From Leptolyngbya sp. O-77 (GTDB taxonomy: Bacteria > Cyanobacteriota > Cyanobacteriia > Elainellales > Elainellaceae): DNA of 64,000 nucleotides. Under the pieces are notes generated by a model that saw nothing but the letters and a program-made list of their open reading frames with translations, searched no databases and was not told the DNA's origin. How positions within the stretch are numbered: position 1 is the first letter of the stretch; each line of letters opens with the position of its first letter. Shown here in pieces: positions 17,843-27,344 of the stretch. The position numbers were made by a program, and so were the translations under genes. The stretch is from the NCBI RefSeq assembly GCF_001548395.1, contig NZ_AP017367.1, positions 2,207,001 to 2,271,000 on the forward strand, written 5' to 3'.

Positions 17843-18325
17843 ATGAATATTCGACTCGCTGAAGAATCAGATCTGGCTGAACTGGCGGCGCTGTATCAGC
17901 ACACCGTCTTGCAGCACGGGCCGCAGCATTACAGCCTGGTTCAGACGCAGACTTGGGCATCCTTTGCCGAAAATCTGGATCTCTTTCGCCACTTTATCTT
18001 GGACGCGACGACCTATGTGGCGACTGATGAAACCGGAATTGTGGGATTTGCAGGTATTGAGACCAATGGCCACATTCGCTCAACCTATGTGCGGGGCGAT
18101 CGCCTGCATCAGGGCATTGGGTCTGCGCTAGTGCGGGTGCTATTGGACTACGCAGCAGCAGAACACCTGACGCGGCTTTATGCAGAAGCCAGTGAGTTTA
18201 GCCTGGGTCTGTTTCAAAAATTCGGCTTCCGGCTGTATGGCACTGAGGAGGTGGAGCGTAGCGGCGTAGTATTCACCCGATACCTGGTAGAACAGAATTT
18301 GTTGGAACAGAATGCAGCGCCATGA
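17843..18325 (+). CDS. GNAT-family N-acetyltransferase
   Basis: A 160-residue single-domain protein of the GCN5-related acetyltransferase fold. Visible parts are the N-terminal MNIRLAEESDLAELAALYQH strand and helix, VGFAGIETNGHIRSTYVRGD (strand 4), and the acetyl-CoA pyrophosphate loop HQGIGSALVRVLL near residues 89-101. GLFQKFGFRLYGTEEV closes the fold. The substrate cannot be told from sequence. It is divergent from the ribosomal cluster and convergent with cpcT. Confidence 0.88.
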   Translation: MNIRLAEESDLAELAALYQHTVLQHGPQHYSLVQTQTWASFAENLDLFRHFILDATTYVATDETGIVGFAGIETNGHIRSTYVRGDRLHQGIGSALVRVLLDYAAAEHLTRLYAEASEFSLGLFQKFGFRLYGTEEVERSGVVFTRYLVEQNLLEQNAAP

Positions 18326-18430
18326 GTTAGTCCAACGAGAGGGTTCATGCAGCTCACCTGCCTGCCTTATCGGAGCAAGTCGCGGCTTTGACGCAATCGC
18401 CGTCCCTAAAATCGCGATTGGAATAGCGAT

Positions 18431-19021
18431 CTAGGCGCGAATTTCATCCGCGAAGCTAGCCCAGCGGACAAAGTGAAACGGCCCCGCGACGGAACCCCAG
18501 ATATGCTCGTCTGTTTCGGGATCGCGGCCCCGGTCGAGGCTGATGAAGATCTGATCGTCGATTTCAAACTCGCTGTCTAGATAGGTTTCCTTGCCGCGAC
18601 GAGTCACCATGCAGGCTTTGCCAGGTTCCACTTTGCCGCGAAAGCTGTGGCCTGTCCATTCCACAATCATGTTGCAGCCTGGTAGTTTTTCTAGGCGATC
18701 GCCCGTCAGCTTGCTCAACTGAGTCAAGTTGCGAGATGCACCGTAAAACTCTGTCTCGTCCTTGACGGTGTAGTTTTCAATCTCGATATGGTCGCCTGCG
18801 TTCACTAGCTTCAGCACCCGCAGCCGATAGGGATCGTTTAGCGCGTAGTCGTAGGCTTGCTCCACAAACAGGCTAATGCCCGACAGCAGTTCCACGGGCA
18901 GCGGCCGCATACAGACCCGGATATGGGCGAAAAAGGGGGGGTTTTCAAAAGCCTGTTCCTGGTTGCTAAAGTCGGCAGCCATCCAGCGGGCCAGGGCGGT
19001 GAGGTCGGTCGAATGAGTCAT
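18431..19021 (-). CDS. cpcT: Chromophore lyase CpcT/CpeT family
   Basis: A 196-residue CpcT-type bilin lyase; characterised members attach phycocyanobilin to the second beta-subunit cysteine (Cys153) of phycocyanin. The start MTHSTDLTALARWMAADFSN matches the family; the open frame runs 59 codons further upstream, but that part is not conserved in style. Conserved segments: FFAHIRVCMRPLP, AYDYALNDPYRLRVLKLV, GCNMIVEWTGHSFRGKVEPG. It implies phycobilisomes. CpcT and CpeT cannot be fully separated by eye; no phycobiliprotein gene lies in the window. Confidence 0.9.
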   Translation of the reverse strand: MTHSTDLTALARWMAADFSNQEQAFENPPFFAHIRVCMRPLPVELLSGISLFVEQAYDYALNDPYRLRVLKLVNAGDHIEIENYTVKDETEFYGASRNLTQLSKLTGDRLEKLPGCNMIVEWTGHSFRGKVEPGKACMVTRRGKETYLDSEFEIDDQIFISLDRGRDPETDEHIWGSVAGPFHFVRWASFADEIRA

Positions 19022-19235
19022 AGGCGATCGCATTTTGAAGCATTGCAATTTATTGTAAGGGAACGAGGGGCAGGGATTTGGGAATGGCTCCGCAGCGCCA
19101 GCGGACGGGAAGCAGGAGTGAAGCACTAACCTCGAATTCCGAGGACTTCGACCGAATTCCGACTGACCGAATTCCGACGTAGAGTATTGAATAAACAAGG
19201 GTATTCAGTAAACATTTGACAGGACGGGGTTTGGA

Positions 19236-20237
19236 ATGAGTCCGGGGTTTGATTCGACTCAGCTTTCAATTGGCGACCAGGTGACGGCAGCCCGCAACAG
19301 TGTCGTAGTATACGATGCCTCCGAGTGGGGGCGCATTGTGGTGTCGGATGGCGATCGCCTGCGATTTTTGCACAATCAGACAACGAACACCTTCCAGACG
19401 CGCCAGCCAGGAGAGGGCTGCGACAGCGTGTTTGTCACCTCGACGGGGCGGACGATCGATCTGGCAACAGCCTACGTGCAAGACGATTCCGTGCTGCTAA
19501 TGGTGTCGCCTACCCGCCGCGAGTTTTTGATGGATTGGCTGGATCGGTTTATTTTCTTTGCTGACAAGGTGAAGTTGGCGGACGTGACCGCAGAGACCAC
19601 TGCACTGGTGCTGATTGGCCCAGAGAGCGATCGCCTGATTGAAGCGTTGGGAGCGGGCGATCGCGCAGGACAGCCCTACGGTAGCCACGCCCTCTATCCC
19701 ATCGCAGGGGCAGAGGTGCGGGTTGCGGTAGGCAGCGGACTGGGGCTACCAGGCTACACGCTCATTGCTCCAGTCGCAGCAGCAGCGTCTCTCCGAGCAG
19801 CGCTACAGGCGGCAGGCGCGACGCAGATCGAAGAGACCGCCTGGGAGCGACTGCGAATCGAGCAGGGACGACCGATGCCTGACCACGAACTGACGGAAGA
19901 CTACAACCCGCTAGAAGCAGGACTTTGGCACACCATTTCGCTGAATAAAGGCTGCTACATCGGGCAGGAAACCATTGCCCGCCTGCACACCTACCGCGGA
20001 GTCAAGCAGCAACTATGGGGCGTACAATTCAGTGCTGCCGCGCCGCAGAAGACGGTGCTAACCTCCGGCGAAGAGAAGGTTGGGCATGTGACCAGCATGG
20101 TAGAAACCGAGTCAGGGGCACTGGGGCTGGCCTACATCCGCACGAAGGCAATCGAGGCAGGGTTGGGGACAGTGCAAGCGGGCAACGTAGTGGGGACACT
20201 GGTTCCGCTGCCTTTCCTCAGCCACGAGTATTTGTAG
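19236..20237 (+). CDS. ygfZ: YgfZ/GcvT-like folate-binding protein
   Basis: A 333-residue protein related to the T protein of glycine cleavage. It carries the YgfZ signature with the invariant Cys, KGCYIGQETIARLHTYRG, near residues 229-246. YgfZ-type proteins support assembly or repair of Fe-S enzymes such as MiaB, with tetrahydrofolate. The N-terminal domain shows GDRLRFLHNQTTNTF and VFVTSTGRTIDLAT. It converges on the M23 peptidase gene (93-base gap). Confidence 0.88.
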   Translation: MSPGFDSTQLSIGDQVTAARNSVVVYDASEWGRIVVSDGDRLRFLHNQTTNTFQTRQPGEGCDSVFVTSTGRTIDLATAYVQDDSVLLMVSPTRREFLMDWLDRFIFFADKVKLADVTAETTALVLIGPESDRLIEALGAGDRAGQPYGSHALYPIAGAEVRVAVGSGLGLPGYTLIAPVAAAASLRAALQAAGATQIEETAWERLRIEQGRPMPDHELTEDYNPLEAGLWHTISLNKGCYIGQETIARLHTYRGVKQQLWGVQFSAAAPQKTVLTSGEEKVGHVTSMVETESGALGLAYIRTKAIEAGLGTVQAGNVVGTLVPLPFLSHEYL

Positions 20238-20330
20238 TGCAACTCAAAAAGTGCCGCACACTACGACCAGCTAGTAGAAGCGAACGAGCAAAGGCGATTT
20301 CGCCAGGCTCCGTAACTGCCTCACTAGAAG

Positions 20331-21773
20331 CTATTCTGCTCCCGGCGCTTGCTTGGGAACCGTAACAGTCGGCAACGCTGCCTGATCCTCAGGTGCATTG
20401 GATGCCGCTGCGGTCTCAACCTGGGGCGTGGCCCGTTCGGCCAGCTTGCCAAAATCCTGGAGTCCCTTTACCAAAAATTCGGACTCCGGTTTTTCAACCT
20501 TGGTTGCCGGAGCCGCCAGAGCCAGCTGAACGCCGTTAAACAAGTTGTTTAGCGCAGTTTGCAGCACCAGGCCCGCATCCAGCGCCACCCAGCCCTGCGG
20601 GGTCAGTTCGCGAAACTCAAAGTGGAGGTGCGGCCCAGTGGACAGGCCCGTGCTGCCAACCCGGCCAATCACTTCACCCTGCTCGACCGTTTGCCCCGCC
20701 TGGACGAAGAGTTCCGACATATGGGCATAGAGCGTCTGCTCACGGCCGTTGTTGTGATTCAGCACAACTGTCAGACCATAGCCGCGCAAATAGTCAGCCG
20801 TTTCCACACGACCCGAAAAGGCAGCCAGCACCGGAGTTCCCGTTGGGGCGGCCAGGTCGGTGCCATAGTGGAAGCGAGCATCTCCCGTGACCGGATGCAC
20901 CCGCCAGCCAAAGGCCGAGGAAATGGCGGCGGGAATAGACAATGGGAACATCAGGCTGGTGTTGCCATTGCCGCGCAGCGCCAGGGGGCGAATCGTGCGG
21001 TTGTAGAAGGATTGCAGTGAGGCAACCGACAGGCTGAGGGCGCGACCACCGCCCGTAGGGGCACTGGTCGCTACAGTTCCAGGGACACTGCCAGGGGCGA
21101 TCGCCTCTGTGCCTGCGATCGGTTTGCCCGTCTCTGGGTCAATTTGGACAGTCGTGACTCTGCTTGCACCCGCACTGGGAGCGCACACGCTGTTGGGTAC
21201 GCCTGCGCCGGGTTGTAGCACAACCTGGCAGCCCGTAGACCGTTCCGAGAGGACAACGGGTGCTTGTCCACTGCGGGTCGAACCAAGGTCGTATTGCGGC
21301 GTGTCGTCGATGTAAACGTTGGTGTAATCCTGCGGGTTGAGGGAGGGCTGATTCGCCGCAGGCTGGCGCTCAGCGTCAACAGGCGATTCGCTGCTAGCAT
21401 CGCTTGTGCCAGTGGCGCGGGGCTGAACCGGAGCTGGCAAACGCTCTGGCGCGGGGCGCTCAATCACGGGCTGGGGCAGCGGCGCAGGCTGGGCAACCGG
21501 AGACTGGGGCGCGGGCGTTTCTCGATTCAGCCGGGGAACGCGGGCAGGTGAGGCGGACTCTGGTGAAGCCGGGGACGGGGGCGGCGAGAGCAACTCTTGG
21601 GCGCTGGGCACCTCATCGGCACTGTCTGCCGTTTGGGCGATCGCCACTGCGCTTGGCAAGATTCCGGTGCTGCCCAGAATGCTTAGTCCTAAAACCACCG
21701 ACAGGGAGTGGCCCACGCTATCCACTTTCGCGGAAGAGTTCTTTGCAGAGGTAGTGTTCCGATTCTGAGTCAT
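20331..21773 (-). CDS. Secreted M23-family (LytM-type) metallopeptidase
   Basis: About 480 residues. A signal peptide near residues 18-45 (VVLGLSILGSTGILPSAVAI, then AQTA) is followed by a long Pro/Ala/Ser-rich linker of low complexity. The C-terminal LytM domain has FHYGTDLAAPTGTPVLAAF and TGPHLHFEFRE, giving the zinc ligands His, Asp and His. Such enzymes cut peptidoglycan cross-bridges or act as EnvC/NlpD-like activators. ATG 21773 has AGGA 6 bases upstream; an ATG at 21779 and a longer frame to 21833 also exist. The substrate is not known. Confidence 0.87.
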   Translation of the reverse strand: MTQNRNTTSAKNSSAKVDSVGHSLSVVLGLSILGSTGILPSAVAIAQTADSADEVPSAQELLSPPPSPASPESASPARVPRLNRETPAPQSPVAQPAPLPQPVIERPAPERLPAPVQPRATGTSDASSESPVDAERQPAANQPSLNPQDYTNVYIDDTPQYDLGSTRSGQAPVVLSERSTGCQVVLQPGAGVPNSVCAPSAGASRVTTVQIDPETGKPIAGTEAIAPGSVPGTVATSAPTGGGRALSLSVASLQSFYNRTIRPLALRGNGNTSLMFPLSIPAAISSAFGWRVHPVTGDARFHYGTDLAAPTGTPVLAAFSGRVETADYLRGYGLTVVLNHNNGREQTLYAHMSELFVQAGQTVEQGEVIGRVGSTGLSTGPHLHFEFRELTPQGWVALDAGLVLQTALNNLFNGVQLALAAPATKVEKPESEFLVKGLQDFGKLAERATPQVETAAASNAPEDQAALPTVTVPKQAPGAE

Positions 21774-22357
21774 CACCATTCCTAACAAACGAGTCCTGAC
21801 AAATGCGAGTCCTGACAAATGATTCCGCGCCAACCGAGTCTTGACAAAACAAGCCTTGAGAAATCAATAGTTTTCGCCATTTTTTGCGCCGTGGTGCGCT
21901 AGGGCGACGCTCAGCAGTCTAAACCTGCGGTTCTCTGCACGACTTCGTAAACAATCCTAACCAACAATCCGTGATCCTCATGGAAGTAAAACTGAGCTTG
22001 ATGACGACTTCATCAATTCATATAAATTTCGTATCAAGGAAACCAATATTGTCCTTTCTTAACATAGAGCAGAGCGGCATGGCTGTCGTCGGGATGCTTT
22101 ACGGACGGCTGGGAGTGCCAGAATTCCTGCGTATTGCCTGACCCAGCTTCAGATTGCTTCACTCCGCCAATCCCCACAGCGAAATCTATCGAAATCTATG
22201 TCATTTCCCAGTGCCGCCTATACAGGTTGCCCACTTTTCTGATGAACAGCGCGAATCGTCGCCGAAAACCGGCAGAACCACAGCACCCTGGAAATTCTTC
22301 ATCCGCCAGAGCAATCGCTCAGAAAAAGTCGGGCAATCGCCCCGCCGCCTTAGACCG
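21774..22357. other. 584-base gap between birA and the M23 peptidase
   Basis: It holds a decaying tandem repeat at 21790-21821 and, near 22010-22070, an AT-rich stretch that may hold the minus-strand peptidase promoter. The open frames at 22134-22440 have no recognisable product. Confidence 0.4.
21790..21821. repeat. Tandem repeat, 16-bp unit, 2 perfect copies
   Basis: CGAGTCCTGACAAATG occurs twice back to back, with degraded copies just to the right (CGAGTCTTGACAAAAC). It lies directly upstream of the M23 peptidase start, in its leader. Confidence 0.9.
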
Positions 22358-23203
22358 TCAGTCTTCAGAACAAGTTCCCGCTGGATAGCCCAACTGGATG
22401 CTGCCAGGGGGCAACAGACGCTCTGAAAGCCCAGAGGCATGGTTCGCCTGGACGCACAGTTGCCCGTCTAAGCCGACCCCTACGATTTCTACAGTTTCAC
22501 CAGGGGTTTCAGCATCCCCCACCAGGGTAATTGTCTGCCCGCGGTTGCTCAGCAGCGTCTCGTATTCTCTTCGCAGTGCCTCGATGCCACGCCGCTGCCA
22601 GGATGCGTATCCTAACCGCAGCCCTTGCAGGGCGATCGCCCCCAGGTCTTCTAGGGACGCAATTTTCAGGGCATATCCCTGATCTCGTAGCGTGTTCAGA
22701 TTAATACCCGGTTCCGGTACAGGATTCGCCCAATTCAGCCCCACGCCCACCACAGCCTGACTGATGTGCCCCTGCTGCACTCGCGTTTCCGTCAGCACGC
22801 CCCCTAGCTTGCGACCCGACACCACCAAGTCATTCAGCCACTTAAGCTGCACGGGTACACCCGCCTGACGCAGGGCGATCGCCACACCCCAAGCGCTCCA
22901 CAGGGTAATCTGGGGCGCGTGTTCTGCTCGCAGCGACGGACGAAAGCCCCAGGACAGATACAAGCCACCCGGAGGTGACTGCCACTGCCGCCCCCACTGC
23001 CCCCGCCCTGCCTGCTGCTGTTCGGCGATGACCACGACCTCATCTGCGGGATGCTGCGCCAAATGCGCCCAGGCGGCCCGGTTGGTGGAATCCAGCACCT
23101 CGTAGACCTGAACGCTTAGCCCCGCCAGATCTGGGGGACTGGAAACGTTGGCATGGGCGATCGCCGGAAGCGCGTTACAAAACCGATCAAGGCTAAAGGG
23201 CAT
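22358..23203 (-). CDS. birA: Biotin--[acetyl-CoA-carboxylase] ligase
   Basis: A 281-residue biotin protein ligase that joins biotin to the carrier protein of acetyl-CoA carboxylase through biotinyl-AMP. It shows EVLDSTNRAAW, the adenylate loop AEQQQAGRGQWGRQWQSPPG, LKWLNDLVVSGRKLGGVLTE and VGVGLNWANPVPE. There is no N-terminal helix-turn-helix, so it is the monofunctional group I form rather than the E. coli repressor type. It lies downstream of the pnt operon but a terminator separates them. Confidence 0.93.
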   Translation of the reverse strand: MPFSLDRFCNALPAIAHANVSSPPDLAGLSVQVYEVLDSTNRAAWAHLAQHPADEVVVIAEQQQAGRGQWGRQWQSPPGGLYLSWGFRPSLRAEHAPQITLWSAWGVAIALRQAGVPVQLKWLNDLVVSGRKLGGVLTETRVQQGHISQAVVGVGLNWANPVPEPGINLNTLRDQGYALKIASLEDLGAIALQGLRLGYASWQRRGIEALRREYETLLSNRGQTITLVGDAETPGETVEIVGVGLDGQLCVQANHASGLSERLLPPGSIQLGYPAGTCSED

Positions 23204-23231
23204 CGAGGCACTTGGGTTCGCTAGCAGCGGT

Positions 23232-23267
23232 TATAGAGCAAGAAAAAAGCTATAGAGCAAGAAAAAA
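23232..23267. repeat. Direct repeat, TATAGAGCAAGAAAAAA twice, 19-bp period
   Basis: Two 17-base copies start at 23232 and 23251. The second supplies the T tract of the pntB terminator when read on the minus strand, so this may be a duplicated terminator tail. Confidence 0.85.
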
Positions 23268-23297
23268 TGTGGGAGAGCCGTGGTTCAGCTTCCCACA
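23262..23297 (-). terminator. Rho-independent terminator after pntB
   Basis: On the minus strand, TGTGGGA pairs with TCCCACA, with an inner AGC/GCT extension, followed at once by TTTTTTC. It lies about 100 bases past the pntB stop and insulates birA. Confidence 0.85.
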
Positions 23298-23395
23298 CTG
23301 GGTTGAGTGATTCAAGGCAAAAGCAAAAGGCGACAGGCTAAAACACAGCCACTCTCTGCTTTCCAAGACTTAAGTCCCTAGCCCTACAACCCGGA

Positions 23396-24814
23396 CTAGA
23401 GTTCCTTTACGCCAGCAACAAGCTGCATCACGACATCCTTTGCGCCGCCAAACAGCATCAGCGTTTTGTCCTGATAAAACAGTTCGTTTTCGACACCTGC
23501 AAAGCCTTTGTTCATGCCGCGTTTGATCACGATGGTGTGGTTTGCCTTTTCCACTTCCAAAATCGGCATTCCGTAAATTGGGCTTTCCGTGTCGTGGGCA
23601 GCGGCAGGGTTCACCACGTCGTTTGCGCCGATCACCAGGGCCACATCGGTATGCTCGAATTCAGGGTTGATCGCGTCCATGTCGTAAAGCTGGGGATAAG
23701 GCACATTGGCCTCTGCCAGCAGCACGTTCATGTGACCGGGCATCCGTCCGGCAACGGGGTGAATGGCATATTTCACGTCTACGCCCAGCCGCTCTAGCTG
23801 GTCAGCCAGTTCCCGAACGGCGTGCTGCGCCTGGGCCACCGCCATGCCATAGCCAGGAACGATGACAACCGACCGCGCATAGCCCAGCATCATCGCCGCT
23901 TCTTCGGTATCGACCGAGTGAACCGTCTTGTCGGCGATCGCCCCTGCTGCACCACCCGCCGCTTTTTCCTTTGCCTTGCTAAAGGCGCTAAAGAGGACGT
24001 TGGGCAGCGATCGGTTCATCGCTTTGCACATAATCTGCGTCAGGATGATCCCCGACGCACCCACCAGTGCGCCGGAGATGATCAGCATGTTGTTGGACAA
24101 GACAAAACCAGCCGCGCTGGCGGCCAGCCCAGAAAACGAGTTCAACAGCGAGATCGCCACGGGCATGTCTGCACCGCCGATGGGAATTGCAAACAGCACG
24201 CCCAGAATCAGCGAAATGCCCACCAGCACTAGGAAGATGGTGGGATCGTTCGGTTCTGCAATCAGCAGCACGCTGCCCACCAAAAACAGACCGATGAGTC
24301 CAATGCTGACAAACCGCTGGAGCGGAAAGATAATCGGCACGCCGCTCAGCAACTCTTGCAGCTTGGCAAAGGCGACCAAGCTGCCCGTGAGCGTGATGCC
24401 ACCGATAAAGACGCTGAGGATAATCGTCAGCACGCTTCCCAAAGGCAGCGCCTCGCCTGTGCCCATCAGTCGCCAAAATTCTGCGATCGCCACCAGGGTC
24501 GATGCGCCGCCCCCCAGGCCGTTGAGCAAGCCCACCATTTGGGGCATGGCGGTCATTTCTACCTTCTGCGCCATCACCACGCCCACGGCCGAGCCAATCA
24601 GGATGCCCACCGCAATCAGCGTGTAGTCGATAATGCCGCGATCTAGCAGCGTGGCGGCGATCGCCACTAGCATCCCCACCGCCGCCAGCACGTTCCCCCG
24701 TCGGGCTGTGGCGGGCGATCCCAGTTGTTTCAAACCCACAATGAACAGTGAGGCTGCGGCTAAATAAGCAAGCTGGATGCCATTGAGCAATAGGCTATCG
24801 AGGGTGTTGTTCAT
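23396..24814 (-). CDS. pntB: NAD(P) transhydrogenase beta subunit
   Basis: A 472-residue PntB: about nine membrane helices in residues 1-270, then the NADP(H)-binding domain III (SVVIVPGYGMAVAQAQHAVR, AIHPVAGRMPGHMNVLLAEA, VALVIGANDVVNPAA). The enzyme couples proton flow to hydride transfer from NADH to NADP+. Its ATG overlaps the pntA2 stop by 4 bases. Confidence 0.96.
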   Translation of the reverse strand: MNNTLDSLLLNGIQLAYLAAASLFIVGLKQLGSPATARRGNVLAAVGMLVAIAATLLDRGIIDYTLIAVGILIGSAVGVVMAQKVEMTAMPQMVGLLNGLGGGASTLVAIAEFWRLMGTGEALPLGSVLTIILSVFIGGITLTGSLVAFAKLQELLSGVPIIFPLQRFVSIGLIGLFLVGSVLLIAEPNDPTIFLVLVGISLILGVLFAIPIGGADMPVAISLLNSFSGLAASAAGFVLSNNMLIISGALVGASGIILTQIMCKAMNRSLPNVLFSAFSKAKEKAAGGAAGAIADKTVHSVDTEEAAMMLGYARSVVIVPGYGMAVAQAQHAVRELADQLERLGVDVKYAIHPVAGRMPGHMNVLLAEANVPYPQLYDMDAINPEFEHTDVALVIGANDVVNPAAAHDTESPIYGMPILEVEKANHTIVIKRGMNKGFAGVENELFYQDKTLMLFGGAKDVVMQLVAGVKEL

Positions 24815-25107
24815 GAGCGCCGTGCCTCTTTTTTCTTGAACATTTGCAGCATCCGATCGGTCACCAGAAACCCGCCGACCACGTTGACGGTGGCCAGGGC
24901 GATCGCCGCCACCCCCAGCACCGTTGTCACCGTTCCGTTGCCGCTGCCGGCCACCAGCAGCGCCCCCACCACCGCAATGCCAGAAATCGCGTTGGAACCC
25001 GACATCAGCGGCGTGTGCAGCGTCGGCGGCACTTTATTAATCACTTCAAACCCGACAAACGAAGCCAACACAAACACCACCAGTCCCATAATTAGACTGT
25101 CTGCCAT
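24811..25107 (-). CDS. pntA2: NAD(P) transhydrogenase alpha subunit, membrane part
   Basis: A 98-residue protein starting MADSLIMGLVVFVLASFVGF, with three membrane helices and the motif HTPLMSGSNAISGIAVVGAL typical of transhydrogenase domain II. In E. coli this part is fused to the NAD domain; here it is separate, as in many cyanobacteria. The open frame extends 31 codons upstream, but GGGAG lies about 9 bases before this ATG. It lies 89 bases after pntA1. Confidence 0.93.
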   Translation of the reverse strand: MADSLIMGLVVFVLASFVGFEVINKVPPTLHTPLMSGSNAISGIAVVGALLVAGSGNGTVTTVLGVAAIALATVNVVGGFLVTDRMLQMFKKKEARRS

Positions 25108-25196
25108 GCCGTTTTCTCCCGTATTACTAAAAATTGCTGGAGCCGTTGCTGGAGTTGTGGAGCATAGGAGGACAGGGACTCGGAACTGAATCCCCC

Positions 25197-26363
25197 TCAT
25201 CCCCTTACGCCTTCACACGCCGCCGCCAGCGCTGCCTTCACGCGCTCATTGCGAATCTCGCCCCCGTAGGCAACGCAGGCGCTGGCGATGATATCGTCCT
25301 CAAAGTTGAGCAGCAGTTCACCGTCCTTCACCATCAGTTGCAACAGCGAGGTGAGGTTTTTGGCATACATCTGGCTGGCGTGAATGGGCAACGACGACGG
25401 CAGGTTAATCGGGCCCATAATGGTCACGCCGTTTTTCACCACGTCTTTGCCCGGTTCGGTGCAGGTGCAGTTGCCGCCCTGCTCAGCCGCCAAATCAACC
25501 ACTACGGAGCCAGGTTTCATCTGGGCGACCATTTCCTCGGTCAGCAGGATGGGCGCAGCTTTGCCCGGCACTTGAGCCGTGGTGATAATCACATCAGCTT
25601 GTTTAACGTGTTCGGTGATGACCTGGCGCGATCGCGCTTTGGCCGCCTCCGAAATCTCCTTGGCATAGCCGCCCTCAGCCACGGTATCCTCTTCCAGGTT
25701 CACCTCAACGAACTTCGCCCCCAGGCTTTGCACTTCTTCCTTCACCGCTGGGCGAATGTCAAAGGCTTCCACCACCGCCCCCAGACGGCGACAGGTGGCG
25801 ATCGCCTGCAAGCCTGCCACGCCCGCCCCCATCACAAACACCTTTGCAGGTGGAATCGTCCCCGCCGCCGTCGTCAGCATCGGGAAAAACTTGGGTAGCG
25901 CTGCCGCACCCAGCAGCGCCGCCTGATAACCCGCCACACCCGCCTGGGACGACAGCGCATCCATACTCTGGGCGCGGCTGGTGCGGGGGATCATCTCCAT
26001 GCTGATTGCTGTGACCCCTCGCTCAGCAAGCCGCTGAATTCGGGACGGCTCCCCCAGCGGGTTCAAAAAGCTAATCAGCACTGCACCAGGACGCAGCCGG
26101 TCAATTTCGGATTGTCCATCTTCTCGCTCTCGCGGCGGACTCACCTTTAGCACCACGTCTGCTTCGCCCCACAGCCGCGCCCCATCGTTCAAAACCTGCG
26201 CTCCGGCAGACTCATAGGCTGCATCAGAAAAATGAGATAGGTCGCCTGCTCCCGCTTCGACCCACACTTCCAAGCCCTGTTTCACCAGTCTCCCAACCAC
26301 ATCGGGCACAAGCGCAACTCGACGTTCTCCAACTTCAATTTCCTTTGCAACTGCTATCTTCAT
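25197..26363 (-). CDS. pntA1: NAD(P) transhydrogenase alpha subunit, NAD-binding part
   Basis: A 388-residue soluble domain I of transhydrogenase, related to alanine dehydrogenase: MKIAVAKEIEVGERRVALVP, then VFVMGAGVAGLQAIATCRRL (dinucleotide-binding loop) and MKPGSVVVDLAAEQGGNC. An AGGAG lies a few bases before the ATG. It heads the pntA1-pntA2-pntB operon. Alanine dehydrogenase itself is excluded by the transhydrogenase partners. Confidence 0.95.
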   Translation of the reverse strand: MKIAVAKEIEVGERRVALVPDVVGRLVKQGLEVWVEAGAGDLSHFSDAAYESAGAQVLNDGARLWGEADVVLKVSPPREREDGQSEIDRLRPGAVLISFLNPLGEPSRIQRLAERGVTAISMEMIPRTSRAQSMDALSSQAGVAGYQAALLGAAALPKFFPMLTTAAGTIPPAKVFVMGAGVAGLQAIATCRRLGAVVEAFDIRPAVKEEVQSLGAKFVEVNLEEDTVAEGGYAKEISEAAKARSRQVITEHVKQADVIITTAQVPGKAAPILLTEEMVAQMKPGSVVVDLAAEQGGNCTCTEPGKDVVKNGVTIMGPINLPSSLPIHASQMYAKNLTSLLQLMVKDGELLLNFEDDIIASACVAYGGEIRNERVKAALAAACEGVRG

Positions 26364-27344
26364 TCATTCTCCTGGATGACACGATTCAGTAAACGCTGTT
26401 TATTCTGAAAACCTCACAAAAAATGCGCTGAATTAAAAACTCAGACGCAACCCCTCCGTGCAATCAGAATGCAATTTTCAGAATGAAATTTTGCAATTTT
26501 TTGCAATTTTAATGACTGGTTTCTAATCTAGACTTCAAAACTGAAAGCATGACTTAAAGCTGGGAAGATAAACTCTAGTAGCAACCAAGTGACCCATACA
26601 AACCACACAGTTCATGAGCGCTTCACAGGCTACAGCTTGGCTCACCTCAATCCCTTGCTCAACTTCCTGAAATTGCGCTGCGCCACTCCGAACAGATTGA
26701 CAGCACCCAATCAGGACTGCACCGACCTCATACCCAAAAACAAGCACCTTTCGATTGGCCCTTTCAACTATCACCTTAGCAACTAGTACTTTTAGGGTTT
26801 TGCAATGAGCCTGGTGCCCTACAACTTGCTGACTCGCAACTCACCAAACTTCAACTTGCATCCTACAAGCTTCCGAACCGGAACTGGCTCATCTTCAGGT
26901 TAATTTATGGATCACTTGTGAACGATGAAATTTTCTCCTCATGAGATGATTACTCAGTTTGTGATTACTCAAATCATCAACCCAAACACAAGCGCCAAGA
27001 AGCACTCACCCTCTAGCCTATAAAAACTCCAGGGGTTCTGGAAAGAATGTAAACATCTGGATGTGTTTTGAAATATTTTTTGAAATATTTGAACATATCT
27101 GGATTAAACATATTTAAGAAGTCGGTCGAGATATTTAGGAAGTCGGTCGAGGGCGATCGCCCAAAGCAAATCCTGCACCCGCTCTCAAAGCGCATTGCCC
27201 CAAGAGAAATATGGCTACCTCGCCAGGGCACTTTTTCAGCAAGCTGTGCGTCCGGAGTGCCTGATGTTCCGTGTTCTGATGCCTCCGCCCCTGAATCCGA
27301 GAAGCGTAGTGTATCCTGAGAGGAGCATTAAACGGTAAAGTTTA
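26364..27344. other. 981-base gap between pntA1 and the DUF2808 gene
   Basis: It is the longest space without a gene in the window. It is AT-rich near 26470-26520 and 27060-27120, with short direct repeats (GCAATTTT runs; TTGAAATATTT twice; AAGTCGGTCGAG twice near 27118 and 27139). An open frame at 26589-26786 has no family features. Divergent promoters for pntA1 and the DUF2808 gene should lie here. Confidence 0.4.

Noticed and set aside
23928..24626. A 232-codon open frame antisense to pntB
   Set aside because: Low-complexity Pro/Ser/Thr translation typical of a reverse strand of a membrane-protein gene.
26589..26786. Small open frame in the long gap before the DUF2808 gene
   Set aside because: No Shine-Dalgarno, no similarity to any family I know, and unlike neighbouring codon use.
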